From contig CAYSSO010000016.1 in NCBI GenBank assembly GCA_964433875.1, positions 1 through 40,284 on the forward strand: 40,284 nt of DNA, read 5' to 3'. This document shows, one piece after another, positions 25,940 through 32,030 of this stretch (positions are counted from its first letter, which is position 1; every line of letters begins with the position of its first letter). This stretch comes from Athalassotoga sp964433875. Its GTDB lineage: Bacteria; Thermotogota; Thermotogae; Mesoaciditogales; Mesoaciditogaceae. Under the pieces are notes generated by a model. That model was not told the origin of the DNA. It worked only from the letters and a program-made list of their open reading frames with translations, and searched no databases. The position numbers were made by a program, and so were the translations under genes.

Positions 25940-26786
25940 TGCGGGCGCAATTGTTGCGGAAAGTCCATCATGGGACGCCAAAAACAAATTGCTTTACTGG
26001 GTTGACATAGACGGGAAAAAGGTTCATATCTACGATCCGTTGAAAAATGAAGATAAAGCCATAAATACAGATCAGTACGTAGGATGCATCGCGCCAAAAA
26101 AATCAGGCGGTGCAATTCTTGGGATGCACCACGGCATCTACTTTCTTGACATTGAAAGGGAAGAGTTCACATTCGTACACGATCCAGAAAGCGACAAGAT
26201 GGGCACCAGATTTAATGACGGAAAATGCGATGCATATGGAAGATTTTGGGCAGGCACGATGGACTTAAAAGAGAGTGAACCTTTAGGTGCGCTTTATAAA
26301 ATGGATAAAGATCGTAGCGTTACAAAAATGATCGATAAGGTTACGATATCAAACGGAATCGCATGGAGCCCCGATAATTCGATCATGTATTACATAGATA
26401 CAAAGACAAAAAGCGTTTTTTCATTTGATTACGATCTCAAAACGGGATCGATTTCGAACAGACGTGTGGCAGTAGAAATTCCTGACGGCCAAGGATCTCC
26501 AGACGGTATGACATCAGACTCAGAAGGCATGATATGGGTAGCTCACTGGGGCGGATGGCGTATTTCAAGATGGGATCCACGAAACGGCAAATTGATAGAA
26601 GTTGTAAATGTCCCGGTTGAAAGGGTGACTTCATGCGTTTTTGGCGGAGACGATCTTGACGAACTTTACATAACAACGGCAAGTCGTGGAAGTGTGAATG
26701 AATTAAAAAATCAACCCCACGCGGGTGGAATCTTCAAATACAAAACGCATGTCAAAGGTATGTCCACTTACGCATACGGCGAATGA
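25920..26786 (+). CDS. SMP-30/gluconolactonase family lactonase
   Basis: 288 aa from the GTG at 25920, which follows AAGGTGA by 6 bases; a longer frame from 25860 has no family similarity in its extra 20 residues. It is a six-bladed propeller hydrolase: AESPSWD with the metal-binding Glu, RFNDGKCDAYGRFWAGTMD, SNGIAWSPDNSIMYYID with the Asn ligand, and GSPDGMTSDSEGMIWVAHWGG with the Asp ligand. It opens aldonolactones such as glucono-1,5-lactone. Next to gluconokinase it suggests the route lactone to aldonate to phosphoaldonate. No signal peptide, so cytoplasmic. Confidence 0.92.
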   Translation: MVELLLDAGAIVAESPSWDAKNKLLYWVDIDGKKVHIYDPLKNEDKAINTDQYVGCIAPKKSGGAILGMHHGIYFLDIEREEFTFVHDPESDKMGTRFNDGKCDAYGRFWAGTMDLKESEPLGALYKMDKDRSVTKMIDKVTISNGIAWSPDNSIMYYIDTKTKSVFSFDYDLKTGSISNRRVAVEIPDGQGSPDGMTSDSEGMIWVAHWGGWRISRWDPRNGKLIEVVNVPVERVTSCVFGGDDLDELYITTASRGSVNELKNQPHAGGIFKYKTHVKGMSTYAYGE

Positions 26787-26805
26787 ATTTGCCTCTTTAG
26801 ACTGT

Positions 26806-26840
26806 GGGAGAATATCATAAAACGCTCCCTCTTGTTTTGT
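26806..26840 (+). terminator. Possible terminator after the gluconate operon
   Basis: GGGAG (26806-26810) pairs with CTCCC (26825-26829) over a 14-base loop, followed by the T-rich TCTTGTTTTGTTG. The stem is short and the loop large, so it is a weak candidate. It lies 20 bases after the lactonase stop. Confidence 0.35.
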
Positions 26841-26941
26841 TGCACAATGTTTTTAAAATCTTATTTGATTTTTAATTAATGCTAAACAGGAGTATTTTAG
26901 AATAAATTATGAGCATAGGTTCAAAATAATAGGAGGTTAAG

Positions 26942-27388
26942 ATGAAGATATTCAAAATCGAAGAAAAACTTGTTGAAGATGGAATTGCACTTGCAAATGC
27001 ACGGGGTATAAAGGTTATCTCAGATGTGCGTGACGATGGTACACACCCTTATGGATTTTCACCGGCAGAGATTGTAGGCAACGCACTCGGATCTTGCCTT
27101 TTGATAAACGCACAAAGAATAGCAAAAAAGATGAGAATGAATTTTTCAGATCTAAGTATCGATTTGCAGGTCTACAGACAGGAAGATCCGCCAAAAGTTG
27201 TCAAAATAGAATACACAATTCATATAAAAACAGACGGAAGTGAAGAACAACTTGAAAAACTTTTCGATTATACCTCTAAATACAGCACGACTTACAACAC
27301 TCTGAAAGATTCAGTTGAAATTATTGGAAAGATCGAAAGAGTGAGAATGGAAAATATTGAAGAAAAAGAAGGTGATTTCATTGTTTGA
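26942..27388 (+). CDS. OsmC/Ohr family protein lacking the second active-site Cys
   Basis: 148 aa, normal OsmC length. GFSPAEIVGNALGSCLLINAQRIAKK is the central helix with one Cys near residue 58. Family peroxidases use two cysteines; the position of the second, normally in an xCPV/SxC helix, reads YSTTYNTL and has none. Thiol-based peroxide reduction by the standard mechanism is thus doubtful. The ATG follows AGGAGG at good spacing. The downstream transporter starts inside the last 8 bases of this gene, so the two are translated together. A role in sulfur or oxidant metabolism is possible. Confidence 0.85.
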   Translation: MKIFKIEEKLVEDGIALANARGIKVISDVRDDGTHPYGFSPAEIVGNALGSCLLINAQRIAKKMRMNFSDLSIDLQVYRQEDPPKVVKIEYTIHIKTDGSEEQLEKLFDYTSKYSTTYNTLKDSVEIIGKIERVRMENIEEKEGDFIV

Positions 27389-28421
27389 ATCCTTTGCTAA
27401 AAATCTTAAAAAATATCTTATTGTATATTCGATCATAGCGTTAGCCATTGGATGGGGACTAGGCATAATGTATGCCCCTGTCGCTAAAGACAACACGCTG
27501 ATATTCAAAAATCTTGTTACCGTTTTTGTTTTCTTCATGATATACCCAATGATGGTCAATCTTGATTTAAAAGAAATACCAAAGATGATAAAAAAGCCTA
27601 AAGCCGTCGGTCTAAGTCTTATATACAATTACGCAATTACTCCGGTTATCGCATTTGTTTTGTCTTACCTTTTCCTTCACGATGCGATGCTTTCGTTAGG
27701 CTTCATGCTTGTGATGCTTATGCCAGTTGGATCTTCGAGCGTTGGTTATACCGGCATCGTCAAAGGAAGCGTTGAGACCGCAACGATAGCCCAGACGATA
27801 AGTTTTTTGCTGATCCCTGTCTTAACGCCTCTTTATCTTTCTTTCATGACAAAGGGCGTTGACATACCGATGATGCTTATTTTGAAAAGTATTCTTTTAC
27901 TCATAATTCTTCCAATGATTTTGGGAATACTGACAAGATTTGCCGTCATAAAATTCATGGGGAATAATGGCTTAAAAAAGATAAATTCTTTGCTTTCGAC
28001 GAGCACAATGCTTTTCATGTTTGGAGTCATAGGCCTTATCTTTTTCATGAAAGGTGAACTACTGATTCAAAGATGGAATATTCTTGTGGATCTATCGCTT
28101 GTGACACTTTTGTATCTTGGAATAATGCTTCCACTGACAACTTTTGTCGATAAGAAAGCCGGTTTATCTTACAAAGATCATATGGGCATAGTTTTTCTAA
28201 GCACAAGCAAGAACAACAGCACGGCAGTTGCTATAGCCACGATGGCCTTTGATCCGCTGGTGGCAATTCCAGCGGCAGTGTTGCCAATCTTCCAGATGAT
28301 AATACTCGTTGTGTACATACATCTTGAAAAGCCAATAGAGAAGTATTTCAGTGCAAAATCGAAAAACGAAGTTTTACAATCGAAAGATGAGGTTCTGACG
28401 CCAAAGAGAAACGAAGATTAA
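27381..28421 (+). CDS. ACR3/bile-acid symporter (SBF) superfamily transporter
   Basis: 346 aa, about 10 helices. VFFMIYPMMVNLDLKEIP and the following YNYAITPVIAF resemble ACR3 arsenite permeases. The catalytic Cys of ACR3 (in a C-T/I-A-M stretch of helix 4) is absent: the region reads MPVGSSSVGYTGIVKGS. The protein has no Cys there at all. It may therefore export or import another anion, or work differently. I place the start at TTG 27381, five bases after AAGGTGAT; an upstream TTG (27357) lacks a ribosome site. It is coupled with the OsmC gene and ends at a bidirectional terminator. Confidence 0.82.
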   Translation: MFESFAKNLKKYLIVYSIIALAIGWGLGIMYAPVAKDNTLIFKNLVTVFVFFMIYPMMVNLDLKEIPKMIKKPKAVGLSLIYNYAITPVIAFVLSYLFLHDAMLSLGFMLVMLMPVGSSSVGYTGIVKGSVETATIAQTISFLLIPVLTPLYLSFMTKGVDIPMMLILKSILLLIILPMILGILTRFAVIKFMGNNGLKKINSLLSTSTMLFMFGVIGLIFFMKGELLIQRWNILVDLSLVTLLYLGIMLPLTTFVDKKAGLSYKDHMGIVFLSTSKNNSTAVAIATMAFDPLVAIPAAVLPIFQMIILVVYIHLEKPIEKYFSAKSKNEVLQSKDEVLTPKRNED

Positions 28422-28429
28422 AATAAAAG

Positions 28430-28450
28430 CCCCCGACAGGGGGTTGTTTT
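28430..28450. terminator. Bidirectional rho-independent terminator
   Basis: CCCCC-GACA-GGGGG (28430-28443) is followed on the plus strand by TTGTTTT and on the minus strand by CTTTTATTTT. It lies between the convergent transporter (plus) and disulfide oxidoreductase (minus) genes and can serve both. Confidence 0.8.
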
Positions 28451-28463
28451 CACAAATAAGTGA

Positions 28464-29873
28464 TTATACTTTTTCTGTCTTTGATACTTTTTTCCCAAGC
28501 AAACTTAAAGCGCTTTCTGCCGCTTCAAGGATAATTTCGCTCAAAGTCGGATGGGTGTAGACACAAGATGTTATGTCTTCAAGTGTACCGTTCATCTTTA
28601 TCACCTGTGTAGGTCCTGCTATCAATTCAGAGGCTTCCTTTCCGACTATCTGGGTGCCCATGAGTCTATGATTTTGAGGATCTACAACAAATTGAACAAA
28701 TCCTTTTTTGTCTCCCATTATAAGTGCTTTAGCATCCTCTGAATAGGGAAATCTAAAAACTTCGTATCCAAGTTCTTTTCCCTTCGTCGAATCCATCCCG
28801 ACACTTGCACTTTCCGGATCGCTAAAAATTGCGTGCGGTATAGCGGTATAATTGATCTCCATATCCTTCCCGAGGATCTTGTACGCTGCCGTTAAAGATT
28901 CGACTGTTGCAGCGTGGGCAAGCATAAGTTTTCCATTTACATCACCTGGGGCATAAACATTCTCATTCACGGTTTGCATGTAATCATTGACGGGGATCTC
29001 ACCACGTTTGCCTTTTTCTATTCCAAGTATTCCAAGATCTATACCGTTTGTTCTTGGCTTTCTGCCTGCTGCCATCAAGACCTTTTGACCATAGGCAACT
29101 TTTTCTTCTCCATTTTCAGAATATTTTACCGCAAATCCAGATGATGATTTTTCTACCGAGATCACTTTTGAGTTGATGTGAATATCGATTCCTGAATTTT
29201 GAAGTCCTTCCGCCACGGCCATACTCACGTTTACATCTTCAGTTGACAAAAGTCTTGGCAAAAGTTCTATTATGGTAACCTTTGTATCCAATCTTCTAAA
29301 CATGGAGGCCATTTCCACACCTATGTATCCACCGCCAATTACCACGATTGATTCAGGCTTTTCTTCAAGTTCAAAGATATCTTCAACAGACAAACACAAT
29401 TCATTTCCCAGAATGGGTATTTTTACTCCTTCAGATCCGGTTGCTATGATGAGTTTTTTAAACTTAAACCTTATATCTCCGTCTTTTCCTTCAACGTCAA
29501 CCGTATTTGAGCCCGATATCTTGGCCAGACCGTAAAAAACATTCAAATGATTTTTGGAGGCTCCTTTACTCGCTCTTTCCGTTCTTACTTTTAAAATCTC
29601 TTCTTTTCTGCTTTTTATCTTGCGAAAATCAATTTTAAAATCAAAAGTGCCATCGATTCCAAAGTCTTTCATCTCACGCAGTGTGTTGTACTTTGAGGCA
29701 CTTTCGATGTAGATCTTCGAAGGAATGCATCCTTCAAAAAGGCATGTGCCACCAAGGCCCTTTCCTTTTTCCACAAGAGCCACTTTAAGACCGTTCTTCG
29801 CAAGTAAATTCGCGCCAGGTGTTCCTCCAGAACCACCACCGATGACTACAACATCAAATTCCATTTCTTTCAC
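28464..29873 (-). CDS. Class I pyridine nucleotide-disulfide oxidoreductase (dihydrolipoyl dehydrogenase / MerA-like)
   Basis: About 469 aa. FAD-binding VVVIGGGSGGTPGANLL, redox pair GGTCLFEGCIPSK, NAD(P)-binding VVIGGGYIGVEMASMF, second FAD site NVYAPGDVNG and the C-terminal YTHPTLSE with catalytic His define the family. It transfers electrons between NAD(P)H and a disulfide. There is no N-terminal lipoyl or heavy-metal domain, and no second C-terminal Cys pair of mercuric reductase, so a dihydrolipoyl-dehydrogenase-like enzyme is the best call. No 2-oxoacid dehydrogenase or glycine-cleavage genes are nearby. I prefer the GTG at 29873, spaced 5 bases after AAGGTGA; ATG 29864 and GTG 29882 are alternatives. 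Confidence 0.87.
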   Translation of the reverse strand: MKEMEFDVVVIGGGSGGTPGANLLAKNGLKVALVEKGKGLGGTCLFEGCIPSKIYIESASKYNTLREMKDFGIDGTFDFKIDFRKIKSRKEEILKVRTERASKGASKNHLNVFYGLAKISGSNTVDVEGKDGDIRFKFKKLIIATGSEGVKIPILGNELCLSVEDIFELEEKPESIVVIGGGYIGVEMASMFRRLDTKVTIIELLPRLLSTEDVNVSMAVAEGLQNSGIDIHINSKVISVEKSSSGFAVKYSENGEEKVAYGQKVLMAAGRKPRTNGIDLGILGIEKGKRGEIPVNDYMQTVNENVYAPGDVNGKLMLAHAATVESLTAAYKILGKDMEINYTAIPHAIFSDPESASVGMDSTKGKELGYEVFRFPYSEDAKALIMGDKKGFVQFVVDPQNHRLMGTQIVGKEASELIAGPTQVIKMNGTLEDITSCVYTHPTLSEIILEAAESALSLLGKKVSKTEKV

Positions 29874-29918
29874 TGACTTCACCTTCTTTAGAATATAATA
29901 ATGAACTTATGACCACAA

Positions 29919-30194
29919 CTATTCTACCACTTTTACAACAAAAAAGCCCCACAAGGGGGCTAATTTTATGTTTTTGAAACTTTTTCCAAGTTCGGAAATC
30001 TTGACTTTGACCATTGCCGGATATATCATGAAAAACAATCCGACAGGTATACCATATGTCGACATTTCCTCATTGCCTTTAGTGTATCTTCCAAGCAAAA
30101 GGCCGATGATTATTGCAACTACGACAAAAACCGGAAAAAGGATGTTTTTCAATCCAAGTTGTCTTACAAGACTTTTGTTATTCGCTTTATCCAT
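29919..30194 (-). pseudogene. acr3: Truncated arsenite permease ACR3 (N-terminal stub)
   Basis: The 91-residue frame starts right after arsC. Residues about 15-75 (NILFPVFVVVAIIIGLLLGR and VGLFFMIYPAMVKVKISEL) match the first two helices of ACR3, a protein of about 350 residues. After FKNIK the frame reads straight through a terminator hairpin (29945-29961) and stops at 29919. About 75-80 percent of the permease, including its catalytic Cys, is missing. This is best explained by a deletion that joined the 5' end of acr3 to downstream noncoding DNA. An intact homologue lies 2 kb away on the other strand but without the Cys. Confidence 0.8.
29938..29961 (-). terminator. Terminator of the ars operon
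   Basis: On the minus strand AGCCCCC-TTGT-GGGGCT is followed by TTTTTG, a strong intrinsic terminator. It lies inside the acr3 stub reading frame, encoding its last residues, so transcription would stop before the stub's stop codon is transcribed. Confidence 0.8.
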
Positions 30195-30195
30195 T

Positions 30196-30648
30196 TTACC
30201 CTTCTATTTTAAAAGATGATGCATCTTTAGAATCGATCATACCCTTACCGAAATTTTCCTCTATCCATGCTCTTATCTCATCGCGCACTTTTCTAAACAC
30301 TTTAAGTTTTTCTTCATCAGAGCCGGTGGCAAGGGCTGGGTCTTCAAAATTTCTGTGGATATGAATCTTACCCGGGAAAAACGGACATGTCTCATTTGCC
30401 CTATCGCAGACGGTGATAACATAATCGAAAGATCTTCCCCTAAACTCTTCTATGCTTTTGGATCTGTGATTTGATATGTCAATTCCGATCTCTTTCATAA
30501 CCTCTATGGCGTACGGATTAACATAAGAGGCTATCGTTCCGGCACTTGCGACTTCATATCTGTCTGGATACATAGACCTTAAAAATCCTTCTGCCATTTG
30601 TGATCTTGCAGAGTTATGGGTACATATAAAAAGCACACTTTTTTTCAT
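30196..30648 (-). CDS. arsC: Arsenate reductase, thioredoxin-coupled LMW-phosphatase type
   Basis: 150 aa. The phosphate loop CTHNSAR (Cys9-Arg15, CX5R) near the N-terminus and the redox pair Cys81/Cys88 in VCDRANETCPF match the Staphylococcus pI258 ArsC type. That enzyme reduces arsenate to arsenite through a Cys relay and thioredoxin. The DPA near FEDPALATG is the usual general-acid Asp region. It follows arsR by 9 bases and precedes the acr3 stub by 1 base. Without a working neighbouring ACR3, arsenite export must rely on another transporter. Confidence 0.93.
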   Translation of the reverse strand: MKKSVLFICTHNSARSQMAEGFLRSMYPDRYEVASAGTIASYVNPYAIEVMKEIGIDISNHRSKSIEEFRGRSFDYVITVCDRANETCPFFPGKIHIHRNFEDPALATGSDEEKLKVFRKVRDEIRAWIEENFGKGMIDSKDASSFKIEG

Positions 30649-30657
30649 AATTCCTCC

Positions 30658-30978
30658 TTAATCGCATTTTTGAGAATTGAATTTTACGTTGTAGAGATCG
30701 TATTCTTCCATTGCAATTTTCAGAATTTCTTCTGCAAAAGAAGGAATTTCTTTGATAGCGTAGTAATGCCATTTTCCATCCTGCCTTACGGTTACAAGAT
30801 TTACGTTCATCAATTCCTTCAGATGCCTTGAAACATTCGGCTGATTTGTAGAGAGAAAATTTTGGAGATCGCAAACGCAAAGTTCTCCTCTTAACTTTAA
30901 AAATGAAAGCATTTTTAAGTTTGTCTCGTCTGCCAGAACCTTTAAAATATCAGTAATACCAATGTTTTTTGTGATCAT
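30658..30978 (-). CDS. arsR: ArsR-family arsenite-responsive repressor
   Basis: 106 aa winged-helix protein. ELCVCDLQNFL carries Cys34 and Cys36, the classical As(III)-sensing motif in helix 3 of E. coli-type ArsR. PNVSRHLKELMNVNLVTVRQDGKWHYY is the recognition helix and wing. An extra Cys105 is next to the C-terminus and could complete a thiol triad. ATG 30978 follows GAGGTGAGAG. A perfect palindrome in its own promoter is the probable operator, giving autoregulation of arsR-arsC. Confidence 0.93.
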   Translation of the reverse strand: MITKNIGITDILKVLADETNLKMLSFLKLRGELCVCDLQNFLSTNQPNVSRHLKELMNVNLVTVRQDGKWHYYAIKEIPSFAEEILKIAMEEYDLYNVKFNSQKCD

Positions 30979-31000
30979 CTCTCACCTCATATTCTTATAT

Positions 31001-31018
31001 TTATATATAGTTATATAA
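31001..31018. promoter_or_regulatory. Probable ArsR operator
   Basis: TTATATA-TAGT-TATATAA is a perfect 7-bp inverted repeat 23 bases upstream of arsR. It overlaps candidate minus-strand -10 elements (TATATA; TATTAT with TTTTAA 17 bases up). This is the usual place for ArsR repression. Confidence 0.55.
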
Positions 31019-31076
31019 TACGAATTTTAAAACTCTATTAAAAGCCCGTGAGTATACTTTGAACCTTTTTAAATTC

Positions 31077-31114
31077 ATATAGTCTAAATTATGGTATTGA
31101 CATTTTGACTATAT
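31077..31114. promoter_or_regulatory. Inverted repeat upstream of padR
   Basis: ATATAGTC (31077-31084) and GACTATAT (31107-31114) are exact reverse complements separated by 22 bases (two turns plus a bit), 24 bases upstream of the padR start. A TATAGT (31112-31117) overlaps the right arm and could be the -10, so binding of a PadR dimer pair would block transcription. Confidence 0.45.
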
Positions 31115-31137
31115 AGTGAGAAAAGGAGGTTAAAAGC

Positions 31138-31506
31138 ATGATCAAATCAAGTAAGTTTGAAAATATTGGCATGAAGATGAATCCAACTTTTACCGTTGCT
31201 TTGCTTTTGATCGATCAAAAACCATCTCATGGGTATGAACTTGTCGAAAGAATGGAAGAGTTTGGAATTTTGGCAAAAGATCAAACTTTCATCTACAGAA
31301 TTCTCAGAATGCTTGAAATGAACGGCCTTGTTGAATCGAAATGGGACACATCTGATCCCGGCCCTGCAAAACATGTTTACAGCATAACGGAAGATGGTAA
31401 AAAAACTTTGAAAAATCTCATACAAGAATTGAAAAGTAGCGTGGAAATGTACCAAAAATTAATAAGTATCTATGAGAAAGATGAAAAAGGAGGAGATGTG
31501 AAATGA
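31138..31506 (+). CDS. PadR-family transcriptional regulator
   Basis: 122 aa. The winged helix shows ALLLIDQKPSHGYELVERMEEF, then TFIYRILRMLEMNGLVESKWD and GPAKHVYSITEDGKKTL, all PadR hallmarks. A C-terminal helix (SSVEMYQKLISIYEK) serves dimerisation. PadR proteins repress neighbouring efflux or stress genes until a ligand binds. It starts at ATG 31138 after AAAGGAGG and overlaps the next gene by 4 bases (ATGA). Confidence 0.92.
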   Translation: MIKSSKFENIGMKMNPTFTVALLLIDQKPSHGYELVERMEEFGILAKDQTFIYRILRMLEMNGLVESKWDTSDPGPAKHVYSITEDGKKTLKNLIQELKSSVEMYQKLISIYEKDEKGGDVK

Positions 31507-31820
31507 AAAATTGTGAAGAAAATAAAAATCAAGAAAGGAATGCGAGGAAAATGGATGAAAATCCTGAAGAGAAATTTCACGATGAAATAGCAAAGGTGGC
31601 TTATCATTTGTGGGAAATAAGCGGAAAAGTGCCCGGAAGAGATCTTGAAAACTGGGAAAACGCCAAGAAAATAGTGTTAGCACTTCACGAAAACGACGAA
31701 AAGAAAAGGGACAAAGAACACATGGGAAATGCAAACATGAAAGGCATGATGGGCAGATCGGAAATGATGAAGAAAAGACACATGAAGAATTTCGGAGGAA
31801 AAGAAAACTCTGAAGAATAA
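31503..31820 (+). CDS. DUF2934-like small protein with Met-rich tail
   Basis: 105 aa, very charged. Residues about 28-60 (HDEIAKVAYHLWEISGKVPG and RDLENWENAKKIV) fit the DUF2934 motif, in which AYxLWxxxG-x-P-x-GRDxxxW recurs. The last 35 residues contain about ten Met plus two His among Lys, Gly and Asn (HMGNANMKGMMGR, EMMKKRHM), like soft-metal-binding tails. It is co-translated with padR by an ATGA overlap. Function is unknown; binding of copper, silver or arsenite is speculation from composition. Confidence 0.75.
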   Translation: MKNCEENKNQERNARKMDENPEEKFHDEIAKVAYHLWEISGKVPGRDLENWENAKKIVLALHENDEKKRDKEHMGNANMKGMMGRSEMMKKRHMKNFGGKENSEE

Positions 31821-31824
31821 ATTC

Positions 31825-31961
31825 ATGCCTTATAAAAGGATAGGGGACTTGTTAAAATTTTTTTACTGTATCATCGTAGTTGCGTTTCTTGGGAGGATAT
31901 TGCGTTTGCACTATTCGGAGTGGCCTTCGGTCTTGCCGCCTTCATCGTGCATAAAATTTAA
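31825..31961 (+). pseudogene. Small single-helix membrane ORF, broken at a T7 run
   Basis: An ATG at 31825 opens MPYKRIGDLLKFF. A second frame just downstream reads SWEDIAFALFGVAFGLAAFI, then VHKI and TAA (31959-31961), a convincing membrane helix but without any start codon of its own. The frames would fuse into a 45-residue protein if the T7 run (31858-31864) had eight T. It lies 4 bases after the DUF2934-like gene and could be its operon partner. Sequencing error, decay, or slippage are all possible. Confidence 0.4.
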
Positions 31962-32010
31962 CGTCCTTTTAAGCAAGAATTCTCCCACTTTTATAAGTGG
32001 TGGGAGCATG
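31962..32010 (+). mobile_element. Candidate right-end relic of an IS200/IS605-type element
   Basis: CCACTT-TTAT-AAGTGG (31985-32000) is a perfect hairpin with flanking CTC and GAG; the alternative CTCCCAC/GTGGGAG (31982-32006) pairs seven bases. It is followed by CATGTCACC and preceded by AAGCAAGAATT. Subterminal hairpins of this sort (CTCCCAC..GTGGGAG) are common at right ends of IS200/IS605 elements, where they form the end of the TnpB guide RNA scaffold. No tnpA, tnpB or left end is visible, and neither strand has a T-run that would make it a terminator. Recognition is from memory of element ends, so confidence is low. Confidence 0.35.
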
Positions 32011-32030
32011 TCACCTCTCGTGGAAGAGTA

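Noticed and set aside
28464..29873. Mercuric reductase (merA) in a metal-resistance island
   Set aside because: No N-terminal metal-binding domain, no C-terminal Cys pair, and no merR/merT nearby; a dihydrolipoyl-dehydrogenase-like call is safer.
27381..30194. Acr3 stub and the intact transporter as a recent duplication
   Set aside because: They share only family-level similarity (FFMIYP and a few residues), so they are separate paralogues rather than a recent duplicate pair.
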